From SBAX01 sp964646605 (GTDB lineage Bacteria; Planctomycetota; Phycisphaerae; UBA1845), in contig CAZYEX010000006.1 in NCBI GenBank assembly GCA_964646605.1, positions 1 to 64,000 of the forward strand: 64,000 nt of DNA, in the 5' to 3' direction. A model generated the notes under the pieces. The model saw nothing but the letters and a program-made list of their open reading frames with translations. It was not told where the DNA came from and did no database searches. A program made the position numbers and the translations under genes. Positions 25,231 to 33,118 of this stretch are shown in pieces (the first letter of the stretch is position 1; each line of letters opens with the position of its first letter).

Positions 25231-27585
25231 ATGCAATCGGTCAAGTCGGCGGTTTTGCTGTGCGTCGTAATGACGTTGGTTATGCCCGATTCTTGGGCGC
25301 GGTCCGAACCGCGCGTCGGCCCATCGGGAAATTCGCGCGATTTCGCGCCGTTACCGCCACCGCCACCGACGGGCGGCGTTTCCGCGGCCGGGGTGGATGT
25401 GCCTCTGGGCGGTACGCGAGAGCCCGTGGTCGTCATTAACCCCCGGAACTCATCGAACGTAGCCATGTCCTCTCTGTTTCAATCCCGGGTCTCGATCGAT
25501 GGCGGAGTCAACTGGACGCTGCCGCTCAACAACGTGGTCCCCGGCGGATATGGCCGAGACGGTGATCCGACGATGGCCTTCAACGGCGCCGGTCGATGGT
25601 TCTACGGTTACCAAGGTCGCATCGGCAGCGGCGCGGATGAATTCGTCAGCGAAATGGATCCTCTGACCGGCACCTTGATCAGCGGACCGGTCAAGGTCTC
25701 CGTGTCCGGAGTGACCGGCGCATACAATGACAAGCCCTGGCTGGCCGCGGATCGCTGGTCGGGCAGTCCCTTCGTCGATCGCCTGTACCTGGTCTGGACC
25801 GAGTTTCCCAACGCCGGCGCGGAGCGCGTGCTGACCGCCTTTTCGACCGATAGCGGCGTGTCCTGGTCTACGCCGCAGGTTCTTTCCTCGCCCGTCGAGG
25901 GCTTCGCCTGGCCGCCGCACATCGCCCTAGCTCCCAACGGCGACGTGTACATCAGCTACCACTCGCAGCCCGGTTTCATCTGCAACCCGGACGGCACCTC
26001 CGGCGGCGTCTACGTCCTTCGCTCCACAGACGGCGGTATGACCTATCCGCAAAAGACCCTGGCGTATCTACCGGGCGAAGCCGACCTCACCTACAACATC
26101 CAGGATTGCTTCCAGGGAGTGATTCCCGGGGCGGCGTTCTGGTTGCAGGGTTCGCTTCAGGCTTGGGTGCTGCCCGATCCGCATATGCCGGGGCAAGTGT
26201 ACGTCGTCTCCAACGACGATCCGGACAACGACCACGACGTCGGTGACAGCGCCGACGTCTTCATCGTCCGCTCGTTGGACCACGGCCTCAATTGGAGTAC
26301 GCCCTCGCGGGTGGACGACGGTCCGGGAACGACCTTCCAGGTCATGCCTGCCGCAGCCATCGACGACAACACCGGGTGCATCGTGGTCACCTGGTACGAC
26401 AATCGCGGAGGAATGGTCAATGGAAGTGGGAACTATCTCCTTGACGTCTACTACACGGTCAGCACCGACCGGGGGCTGACGTTCGGTCCGGACGTGAAGC
26501 TCAACGACGTGTCCTTCGATCCCGACTTCGGCGCGGGGGTTCGTTTTCCCGGCCCGCCGCCGACATTGCGGATTGGCGAGTACATCGGCACGGCATTCAG
26601 CGCTGGGACCATGCACGCGGTATGGACCGGCAACTCCGGCAGTGGGCATCAGATCGTCACCGATTCGGCGATCGACTTGTGCGACCCGAAGCCCAGGCAA
26701 CCCCAGTCCGATCCGGGCGGCCTGCGAAAGAACCGCTCCCTCCGTCTGACCGTACCCGCAACCGTGGCCGCCGGACCGCCGGAAATGACCGCGTTGCGCG
26801 TGCGCATGGTCGCGCTTCAGAATCCTCAGCCGCCCAATGCCCCGTGCTGTCCCTCGCCGGATTTTTCCGCGTTTGAAGCCGGAGGCTCGTGTACCGACCC
26901 CAACGGATGCGTTCGATGGGTCGGTCTTCCTGGAAACTTCTTCGAATCTCAGGACAACCCGGGGCAAGGCAGCTTCCGCGCCGCCCGACTCCAATGTACG
27001 CCGCAATACCTCGACTGGGTCGCCCAGGGCGCCTTTGATCTCGTCGGCGGCGACGTCGCCCCGAGTTCGAAATACCAGGTCGAAAATGTGTCATCGCTCT
27101 GCGCCGGCATGGAAGAAACCTGCACCGTGGTTTCGCTGCCCCTGACCGTGATGACCGCGCGCTCCGGCGACGTGGTCGCGCCCTTCAATCCCCCGGCGGC
27201 TTCGACGCAACCGGACGGGCTTGACGTGTCCGCTTTGGTGACGAAATTCAAGGGGCTGCCCGGTGCGCCGAACAAATCCATCGCGCAGTTGCAGCCGAAC
27301 CTGCCGGATCTGAACGCCGACGTGGGAGCCTTGGATATTGTGGCCTGCGTGGACGCCTTCAAGGGGATGGCCTACGCCTTCAGCGGCCCGTGCCCGTGTC
27401 CGTCACTGGAGGTCTGCAACTCCCTGCCGTGCAGCAGTGCCGCCCAGTGCTCCGGCGGAACCTGCGTCAAAGTGTGCATCGACGGCGACAACGACGGCCG
27501 GGAGTGCAACAACAACAATCATTGTCCCAACGGCGCTTGCGGTTCGGGCTTCTGCCGCGACGCCTGCGGACGCTGTACACCCTAA
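25231..27585 (+). CDS. Secreted Asp-box beta-propeller protein with shared C-terminal module (protein A)
   Basis: 784 residues. GGAGGAGG precedes the ATG, and a signal peptide ends near DSWA (about residue 22). Residues about 55-480 carry at least five Asp-box (BNR) motifs: SIDGGVNW, STDSGVSW, STDGGMTY, SLDHGLNW, STDRGLTF. Such boxes mark the blades of sialidase-like propellers, but no FRIP-type catalytic motif is seen, so no enzyme activity is claimed. Residues 494-784 are the module shared by six proteins in this window: a sandwich-like part with CVRWVGLPGNF and ARLQCTPQYLDW, a dockerin-like pair (QPDGLDVSALV, DLNADVGALDIV), and a Cys-rich tail ending CGRCTP. First of five consecutive such genes. 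Confidence 0.88.
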   Translation: MQSVKSAVLLCVVMTLVMPDSWARSEPRVGPSGNSRDFAPLPPPPPTGGVSAAGVDVPLGGTREPVVVINPRNSSNVAMSSLFQSRVSIDGGVNWTLPLNNVVPGGYGRDGDPTMAFNGAGRWFYGYQGRIGSGADEFVSEMDPLTGTLISGPVKVSVSGVTGAYNDKPWLAADRWSGSPFVDRLYLVWTEFPNAGAERVLTAFSTDSGVSWSTPQVLSSPVEGFAWPPHIALAPNGDVYISYHSQPGFICNPDGTSGGVYVLRSTDGGMTYPQKTLAYLPGEADLTYNIQDCFQGVIPGAAFWLQGSLQAWVLPDPHMPGQVYVVSNDDPDNDHDVGDSADVFIVRSLDHGLNWSTPSRVDDGPGTTFQVMPAAAIDDNTGCIVVTWYDNRGGMVNGSGNYLLDVYYTVSTDRGLTFGPDVKLNDVSFDPDFGAGVRFPGPPPTLRIGEYIGTAFSAGTMHAVWTGNSGSGHQIVTDSAIDLCDPKPRQPQSDPGGLRKNRSLRLTVPATVAAGPPEMTALRVRMVALQNPQPPNAPCCPSPDFSAFEAGGSCTDPNGCVRWVGLPGNFFESQDNPGQGSFRAARLQCTPQYLDWVAQGAFDLVGGDVAPSSKYQVENVSSLCAGMEETCTVVSLPLTVMTARSGDVVAPFNPPAASTQPDGLDVSALVTKFKGLPGAPNKSIAQLQPNLPDLNADVGALDIVACVDAFKGMAYAFSGPCPCPSLEVCNSLPCSSAAQCSGGTCVKVCIDGDNDGRECNNNNHCPNGACGSGFCRDACGRCTP

Positions 27586-27605
27586 ACCCGACCCGTCGCG
27601 GACTG

Positions 27606-27628
27606 CCCTTTACGCGAAGCGTCAAGGG
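27606..27628. repeat. 23-base hairpin repeat, copy 1
   Basis: Arms CCCTTTACGC and GCGTCAAGGG pair with one G-T mismatch around a GAA loop, 20 bases after the stop of protein A. Near-identical copies lie at 40107 (loop GAG) and, reversed, at 55697 after protein F. Probably a REP-like element serving as an mRNA 3' end. Confidence 0.85.
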
Positions 27629-27675
27629 GCACGCGGCGGGCCGCGAATGCCCTCTTTTCGGGTCGATTTGGCCGC

Positions 27676-27704
27676 TTGCCGATCCCCCCGCGCGGAGGTA
27701 TACT
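27676..27704 (+). promoter_or_regulatory. Candidate promoter of the protein B gene
   Basis: TTGCCG, 17-base spacer, TATACT (five of six -10 matches). It lies 70 bases upstream of the start codon at 27774, so this gene is probably transcribed independently of protein A. Confidence 0.55.
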
Positions 27705-27773
27705 GCGGCGATCCCTGAAAGGCGGGTGTCTAACGTTCCCCCGCCAGGGGTGCGTGTTTGGAGGTATCCTCTC

Positions 27774-29537
27774 ATGATGCCCAAAATTGCGCGGAAGTTC
27801 ACGTTCGGTTTGGTCTTAACGGTTGGCTCGATCTTCGCAGGATTCGCGCCGCCGACGGCATTGGCGGATGACACCCCGCCGGGCGCGGCGAGCGGCGCCG
27901 TTCGTTCGGAAGCGTGGCGCCTGGTCGCAGGCCCTCGACCGCACACCCCTGCCGTCGTCGCCGGGTCTCCGCCGACCGCCGTGTTCGAGATCAGGCCCGC
28001 GCCGCCGAAGATCGGGTCGTACCCGCCGGGAACGAGCATCGTCGGAACGGAGCTTCGCGCGCCCTACGGCGGTTTCCGCGCCTGGTTCGAGGTCTACATC
28101 CGAAACTGGGATCCGAACCAGGATGACGACCCAACGATGATGATGGCGCACGTGAAGACCGACTACTACAGTTGGCAGGGCGAGAACGCGGATCCTCCCA
28201 ACCCCGGGGTGAACCTTATGGTCCCCTCCGGTGGGCCGTGCGTAACGGGTGCGGACTGCATCCACGAGTTCGGCGAACCCGGTACGTGTCAATCCTATGG
28301 CCCTACTTACTACTGTGCCGGAACCTATCAGAACTATGAGAGAAACGACTGGCTTTGCGCCGGCGGACGGTGCGAAGTGGCCGCTTGCGACACGAGCGTT
28401 GCAGCGATGCGATGCTACGCGCTGGCCCGCTGGGAAAGTACCGGCGGACTGGGCTTCTTCCCCGACGATGGATCGGAGAAATACTTCGCATCCCAAGTGA
28501 TGGACATTCCGGTCGAATCTCGCGGTACCTACACCGTGCCCTTCAACGTGGACGAAACGTTCATCGCGGACAGCTCGGCGCCGCCAATCGATATCCCGAT
28601 GCTCGCGGAAATCCCCGCCCACGTCGTGATCCCAACCGACGGCGGAGACCCTGATCCCGGCTGCGTACCAGATTCCACCGGCATCCCGAAAAACCGCGCC
28701 ATTTCTTTGTCGTTTGCTCCGGTTCCCGAGCCTGCGCCTCTGACCGCCCTGCGGGTGACGATGGTCGAACTTCAGAATCCCGTTCCGCCCAATGCGCCGC
28801 AGTATCCGGCGGCGGATTTTTCGGAGTACGAATCGGGACCCACGTGCTTGGACCCCGGCGGTTGCGCCCGCTGGGTGGGCCAGCCGCAGGCCTTCTGGGA
28901 GTGCAATCCCGGGATCGGCGGGACGTTGCGCTACGCGCGTTTGCAATGCACTGCCTACTATGACAACTGGGCTTCGTATGGACTCTTCCACGTCGTCGGG
29001 GCGGAGGTGATGTCCGGTTCCACCTACCACGTGGATATCTTCTCGGAAACCTGCATGGGGCAAGAGCCGGTGTGTACGGACGTCTCCGGCCCGATCGTGC
29101 GGAGCACCGCGCGACACGGGGATGTGACCGCCCCGTTCAATCCGCCTTCGACTTCGGCTCAACCGGACGGGTTGGACGTGGCCGCCATGATCGACAAGTA
29201 CAAGTGCATGTGTGGAACCTCGACCAGAGCGCAGATGCAGGTTCAACCCAACCAGCCGGAGCTGAACACGGACCTGAGCGCCCTGGACATCACCTCGGTG
29301 CTCGATGCCTTCAAGGGCTTCGCCTACCCCTTCCACGGCCCGTGCCCTTGCCCTTCGACGGTGACGTGCGACGCGGCCGCGTGTACCAGCGCCGCACAAT
29401 GTAGCGGCGGCACGTGTGTGAAAACCTGCTACGGCGGATCCAACGGCGGCGATCCTTGCATGGGCAATGCGAACTGCATCGGCGGCTCGTGCGGAACCGG
29501 CTACTGCCGCGACGGCTGCGGACGGTGTACGCCGTGA
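27774..29537 (+). CDS. Secreted protein with shared C-terminal module (protein B)
   Basis: 587 residues; GGAGG lies 9 bases before the ATG, and the signal peptide ends near PTALA. Residues about 62-290 are an unnamed Cys-containing domain with GSYPPGTSIVG, FRAWFEVYIRNWDPN, NADPPNPGVNL and FNVDETFIADSSAPPIDIP. The same domain occurs twice in the neighbouring protein C. Residues 300-587 are the shared C-terminal module (ARLQCTAYYDNW, QPNQPELNTDLSALDIT, tail ending CGRCTP). I do not recognise the N-terminal domain; its conserved Asp/Asn stretches suggest calcium binding, which is inference. Probably cell-surface or extracellular. Confidence 0.82.
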   Translation: MMPKIARKFTFGLVLTVGSIFAGFAPPTALADDTPPGAASGAVRSEAWRLVAGPRPHTPAVVAGSPPTAVFEIRPAPPKIGSYPPGTSIVGTELRAPYGGFRAWFEVYIRNWDPNQDDDPTMMMAHVKTDYYSWQGENADPPNPGVNLMVPSGGPCVTGADCIHEFGEPGTCQSYGPTYYCAGTYQNYERNDWLCAGGRCEVAACDTSVAAMRCYALARWESTGGLGFFPDDGSEKYFASQVMDIPVESRGTYTVPFNVDETFIADSSAPPIDIPMLAEIPAHVVIPTDGGDPDPGCVPDSTGIPKNRAISLSFAPVPEPAPLTALRVTMVELQNPVPPNAPQYPAADFSEYESGPTCLDPGGCARWVGQPQAFWECNPGIGGTLRYARLQCTAYYDNWASYGLFHVVGAEVMSGSTYHVDIFSETCMGQEPVCTDVSGPIVRSTARHGDVTAPFNPPSTSAQPDGLDVAAMIDKYKCMCGTSTRAQMQVQPNQPELNTDLSALDITSVLDAFKGFAYPFHGPCPCPSTVTCDAAACTSAAQCSGGTCVKTCYGGSNGGDPCMGNANCIGGSCGTGYCRDGCGRCTP

Positions 29538-29836
29538 ACCGAGCCGTCATGTGTATCGGCGCCGTGTTATCGGACGGGGTTGCTCGCGTCGGACTCCGAA
29601 CGACGGAAATCTCGTTCCAGGCGGTTTTCTCTTTCGTCGGCGCACGGTATCCGGTAGGATAATCGGCATGAACGGGCAACTGTCGAACCTGAGAGTCCTA
29701 CGCATGTGAACTACGCAATGTTCGACAAGCCGCCTCGATACCATCGTCGGGCATGGTCGGTGAACGCGGGGTTTTCTGCGGGGCCGTTTCGTCCCATCGT
29801 ACACGTCGTCCGCTTTTCGCGAGAAGGAGAGAGAGC

Positions 29837-32800
29837 ATGAAGCTGGCACAAACAGGGCGGTCGTTCTTTGTTTTCTTGGCACCCATTGTATTCGTGGGCG
29901 GTGCGCTGTCGCTGGGTGATGGCGCTTCTGCTGCGCCGCCAGGGACCGACGGCGCGCGGTCCGGCGGAGATGAAAAAACAACGGTCCGCTCGGAGGCAGC
30001 CCGGTTGGTGACCGGGTCGCCGGAGCATCTGCAATCGGCCGTGGCCGGTACGCCGCCGACGGCGGTTATGAAGATTGTGCCGGTGGCCGCGAAGGCCGGG
30101 TCGTATCCCGGCGGGACGACCACCGTGGGCAACGAGCTCGTTGCGTTCACCGGCGGGTTCCGGGCGTGGTTCGAATTCAAGTTGAGTGATTGGGATCCCA
30201 ACGGCGACGACGTTCCGCCGTTGCAGACCTGGCAGATCGCGGCCGACAAAACCGGCTACCTCGGCGCGAACGCCGCTCCGTCGAATCCCGGCGTTAATCT
30301 CGCGCCGGCGGTGGTTGCTTGCGCTAGCCATGCCGTCTGTGCGGCTGCCTTCGGCGAAGTGGGGGCGAAGTGCGACCTTGGGGCTGGATTCTGCAGGACG
30401 GCTTACGCGGACGGGGCGGGCACCGGGCACGCCGATTCGTGGTGCGCGGACACGGGCGCCGGGTCGTGCTCGTTCAGCGACTGCGACTCGACGAGCCCGA
30501 TGGCCCCCCGTTGCTTCGGCATTTACGCGTCCGGGGTTCCGCGGCCTGATGCGGGCATCGAGTACTACGGAGCTACGCTCGTGCTCGACATCCCCCCGAC
30601 GGCGCAGGGCAAGTACACGGTGAACCTGGTCGCCGACCAAACGTTCCTGGCCGACACGGGCGCGCCGCCCAACGACATCCCGACGTTCTCGGAGACCGGA
30701 TTCGTGGTGGACGTCTTAGCGCCGACCGTCCAGGCCTGCTGCCTGAGCGCCGGGGGTTGCACGGATCTCGACTCGGCGGACTGCGCGAACGCGGGCCATA
30801 CTCCGCAAGGCGCGGGCACCGACTGTATGACCGCCCAATGTTCCGCACCGACCGGTGCTTGCTGTAACCATAGCATCTCCTCCTGCACGGACAACGTGAT
30901 CGAGGCGGACTGCTTGCTGCCGTTGGAGTGGACCGCCGGCACGCTCTGCGTGAATCTGCCCGACCCCTGCTTGGTCACGGGTGCCTGTTGCGACTCGAGT
31001 CCGGGCGCGGGCGGGGCATGCACGAACAACCAGTTCGAGGCCAATTGCACCGGTGCCAACAAGGTCTGGACCGCGAACACCGCCTGCTCGCAGATCACTT
31101 GTCTTGAAGTCGTGGGTGCCTGTTGTGACCGGAGTCCCGGCGCCGGGGGACTCTGCTCGGACGGAGTTCTCCAGGCCCAGTGTACGGGATTGCAACAGAC
31201 GTGGAGCCAGGGGGCGGCTTGTGCCAACATCCTTTGCGAAGAGGCGCGGGGATCGTGCTGCAACTTGACGTCGTTCTCATGCACGGAGAACGTGCTGTTC
31301 GCCGACTGTCAAGGACCGAACGATGCATGGAGAAAGGGCGCCACGTGCGGGGGCTGCGCACCGGGACCGCAAATGCTTGTGACGCCGGTGGCCGCGAAAG
31401 TCGGGTCCTATCCGCCGGGCACCACGATCAGCGGGCAGGAAATCACTCTCCCGCCCGGCCACGGCGGCGTACGAATCTGGTGCGAGCTTCAAATTCGCAG
31501 CTGGGACCCTGACGGCGACGGCAATCCGCCGCTGCATGTCTGGCAGATGGCCATGAACGACAGCGGCATGCACGGGGTCAACGCCGATCCGCCGGATCCG
31601 GACGTGGACATCTCTCTGCCGATCGTTCCGTGTGCGAATAACGCTGCGTGCGCCTCGGCATTCGGCGAGTCGTGGGCCAACTGTGACCTAGGGAGTGGGA
31701 CCTGCAAGGCCGGGTATGTCGACCGTGCGGGGACCGGCCGTCCGGATTCTTGGTGCCGGGACACGGGCAGCGGTCCGTGCTTCGTTGCCGACGTGGATAT
31801 GTTCCCCCCATTGTATCAATTCTTTGGCATCTACGCCTTCGCGGCGGCCCGTCCCGACCAGGGGCTCACCTACTACGGCGGGACGCTGGTGCTCGACGTT
31901 CCCGCAGGCGCGACCGGGCGCTATACGGTTCCGCTGGACGTCGACCAGACGTTCCTGGCCGACACGGGCGCGCCGCCCAACGACATCCCGACGTTCTCCG
32001 AAACGGGGTTCGTGGTGTCCGTGCGACCCTCGGCGATCATTCCCGATGCGGTGGGGTTGAAAACTCGGTCGCTTTCCTTTGCCGTTCCTGGGGCGGCGGC
32101 GGCCACGGGCACGCTCGGCCAGACTGCCATTCGCGTGACGCCCGTCGACCTGCAGAATCCGAACCCGCCCAATGCCCCGTGCTGCCCGCCGCCGGACTTC
32201 AGCACGTTCGAGGGGGGGACTTGCACGGCCGCCGGCGAAGCCAACGGTTGCGCGCGCTGGGTCGGGCCGCCGATCACGGTTCTGGAGAAACAAGACAATC
32301 CGCCGCTGGGCGCGTACGTGGGCGCCAGGCTGCAATGCGATCCATACTATCACGACTGGGATGGTGAAGGGTTAATCCAAGTCGTCGGCGCGGAGCTTGT
32401 GCCGAGTTCGAGTTACGCAGTACACGTCTTCGCGGCAAGCTGCAAGGGCAGCGAAGCCAGTTGCCTGGCCATATCCAGCGCGGCGGCGATAGCCACGCGC
32501 CGCGCGGGTGACATCGCCCCCAGTTTCAATCCGCCCTCGCCCACCACCCAGCCGGACGGTTTTGACGTGACGGCGTTGGTCGATAAGTTCAAGGGCCTGC
32601 CCGGGGCGGCATCCAAGGCCGTCACCCAGTTGCAGCCCAACGTCCCGGACCTGAATGCCGACGTAGGAGCACTCGATGTCCTGGCCGGCGTGGACGCCTT
32701 CAAGGGGGCGGCCTACGCTTACAGCGGGCCTTGCGTGTGTCCGTCGACGGTGACCTGCAACGCCGATCCCTGCTCCAGTCCGGCGACTTGCAGCGGAGGG

Positions 32801-32926
32801 ATGTGCGTCAATGCCTGCATCGGAGGGTTCGACGCGGGGCAACCGTGCATCAACAACACCCACTGCCCGGGCGGAAGTTGCGGATCGGGCTTCTGCCGGG
32901 ACCGTTGTGGACGGTGTAAGCCCTAA
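29837..32926 (+). CDS. Secreted multidomain Cys-repeat protein with shared C-terminal module (protein C)
   Basis: 1029 residues; AAGGAGAG precedes the ATG, and the signal peptide ends near GASAA. Order: domain of protein B type, copy 1 (about 72-296); five Cys-rich repeats of 35-40 residues (about 298-508), each starting ACC/SCC, as in TGACCDSSPGAGG; domain copy 2 (about 509-728); shared C-terminal module (737-1029) ending CGRCKP. The two domain copies share a nearly identical DNA stretch (30650 and 31959, encoding ADTGAPPNDIPTFSETGF), pointing to recent duplication or gene conversion. The GACC repeats are familiar from secreted proteins of planctomycetes, with no assigned role. Likely disulfide-rich and surface exposed. 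Confidence 0.83.
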   Translation: MKLAQTGRSFFVFLAPIVFVGGALSLGDGASAAPPGTDGARSGGDEKTTVRSEAARLVTGSPEHLQSAVAGTPPTAVMKIVPVAAKAGSYPGGTTTVGNELVAFTGGFRAWFEFKLSDWDPNGDDVPPLQTWQIAADKTGYLGANAAPSNPGVNLAPAVVACASHAVCAAAFGEVGAKCDLGAGFCRTAYADGAGTGHADSWCADTGAGSCSFSDCDSTSPMAPRCFGIYASGVPRPDAGIEYYGATLVLDIPPTAQGKYTVNLVADQTFLADTGAPPNDIPTFSETGFVVDVLAPTVQACCLSAGGCTDLDSADCANAGHTPQGAGTDCMTAQCSAPTGACCNHSISSCTDNVIEADCLLPLEWTAGTLCVNLPDPCLVTGACCDSSPGAGGACTNNQFEANCTGANKVWTANTACSQITCLEVVGACCDRSPGAGGLCSDGVLQAQCTGLQQTWSQGAACANILCEEARGSCCNLTSFSCTENVLFADCQGPNDAWRKGATCGGCAPGPQMLVTPVAAKVGSYPPGTTISGQEITLPPGHGGVRIWCELQIRSWDPDGDGNPPLHVWQMAMNDSGMHGVNADPPDPDVDISLPIVPCANNAACASAFGESWANCDLGSGTCKAGYVDRAGTGRPDSWCRDTGSGPCFVADVDMFPPLYQFFGIYAFAAARPDQGLTYYGGTLVLDVPAGATGRYTVPLDVDQTFLADTGAPPNDIPTFSETGFVVSVRPSAIIPDAVGLKTRSLSFAVPGAAAATGTLGQTAIRVTPVDLQNPNPPNAPCCPPPDFSTFEGGTCTAAGEANGCARWVGPPITVLEKQDNPPLGAYVGARLQCDPYYHDWDGEGLIQVVGAELVPSSSYAVHVFAASCKGSEASCLAISSAAAIATRRAGDIAPSFNPPSPTTQPDGFDVTALVDKFKGLPGAASKAVTQLQPNVPDLNADVGALDVLAGVDAFKGAAYAYSGPCVCPSTVTCNADPCSSPATCSGGMCVNACIGGFDAGQPCINNTHCPGGSCGSGFCRDRCGRCKP

Positions 32927-32983
32927 GCACGAGCCGCCTCGTGTAGGGGGCCGGTATCCCCGTCATCGCGCGACAGTTTTCCG

Positions 32984-33012
32984 TTGAACGCAATGTCCGC
33001 GCCTGGTAGACT
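32984..33012 (+). promoter_or_regulatory. Candidate promoter of the M64-like peptidase gene
   Basis: TTGAAC, 17-base spacer, TAGACT, 107 bases before the start codon at 33119. The pair is almost the same as the candidate atp-operon promoter at 21517-21545. Confidence 0.45.
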
Positions 33013-33118
33013 GGGCGCATCAGGTGTCGGGGGGCTGCGCGCGTTCCGGCTGTGCTCACGCGAATTGCCTCCCCAGGGCACGGTTCGAAACCCGGTTTTG
33101 AGCAAAGGAGGCGGCAGC

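Noticed and set aside
25231..26700. Sialidase
   Set aside because: Asp-box motifs are present, but the FRIP motif and the catalytic Arg/Tyr/Glu set of sialidases are not visible.
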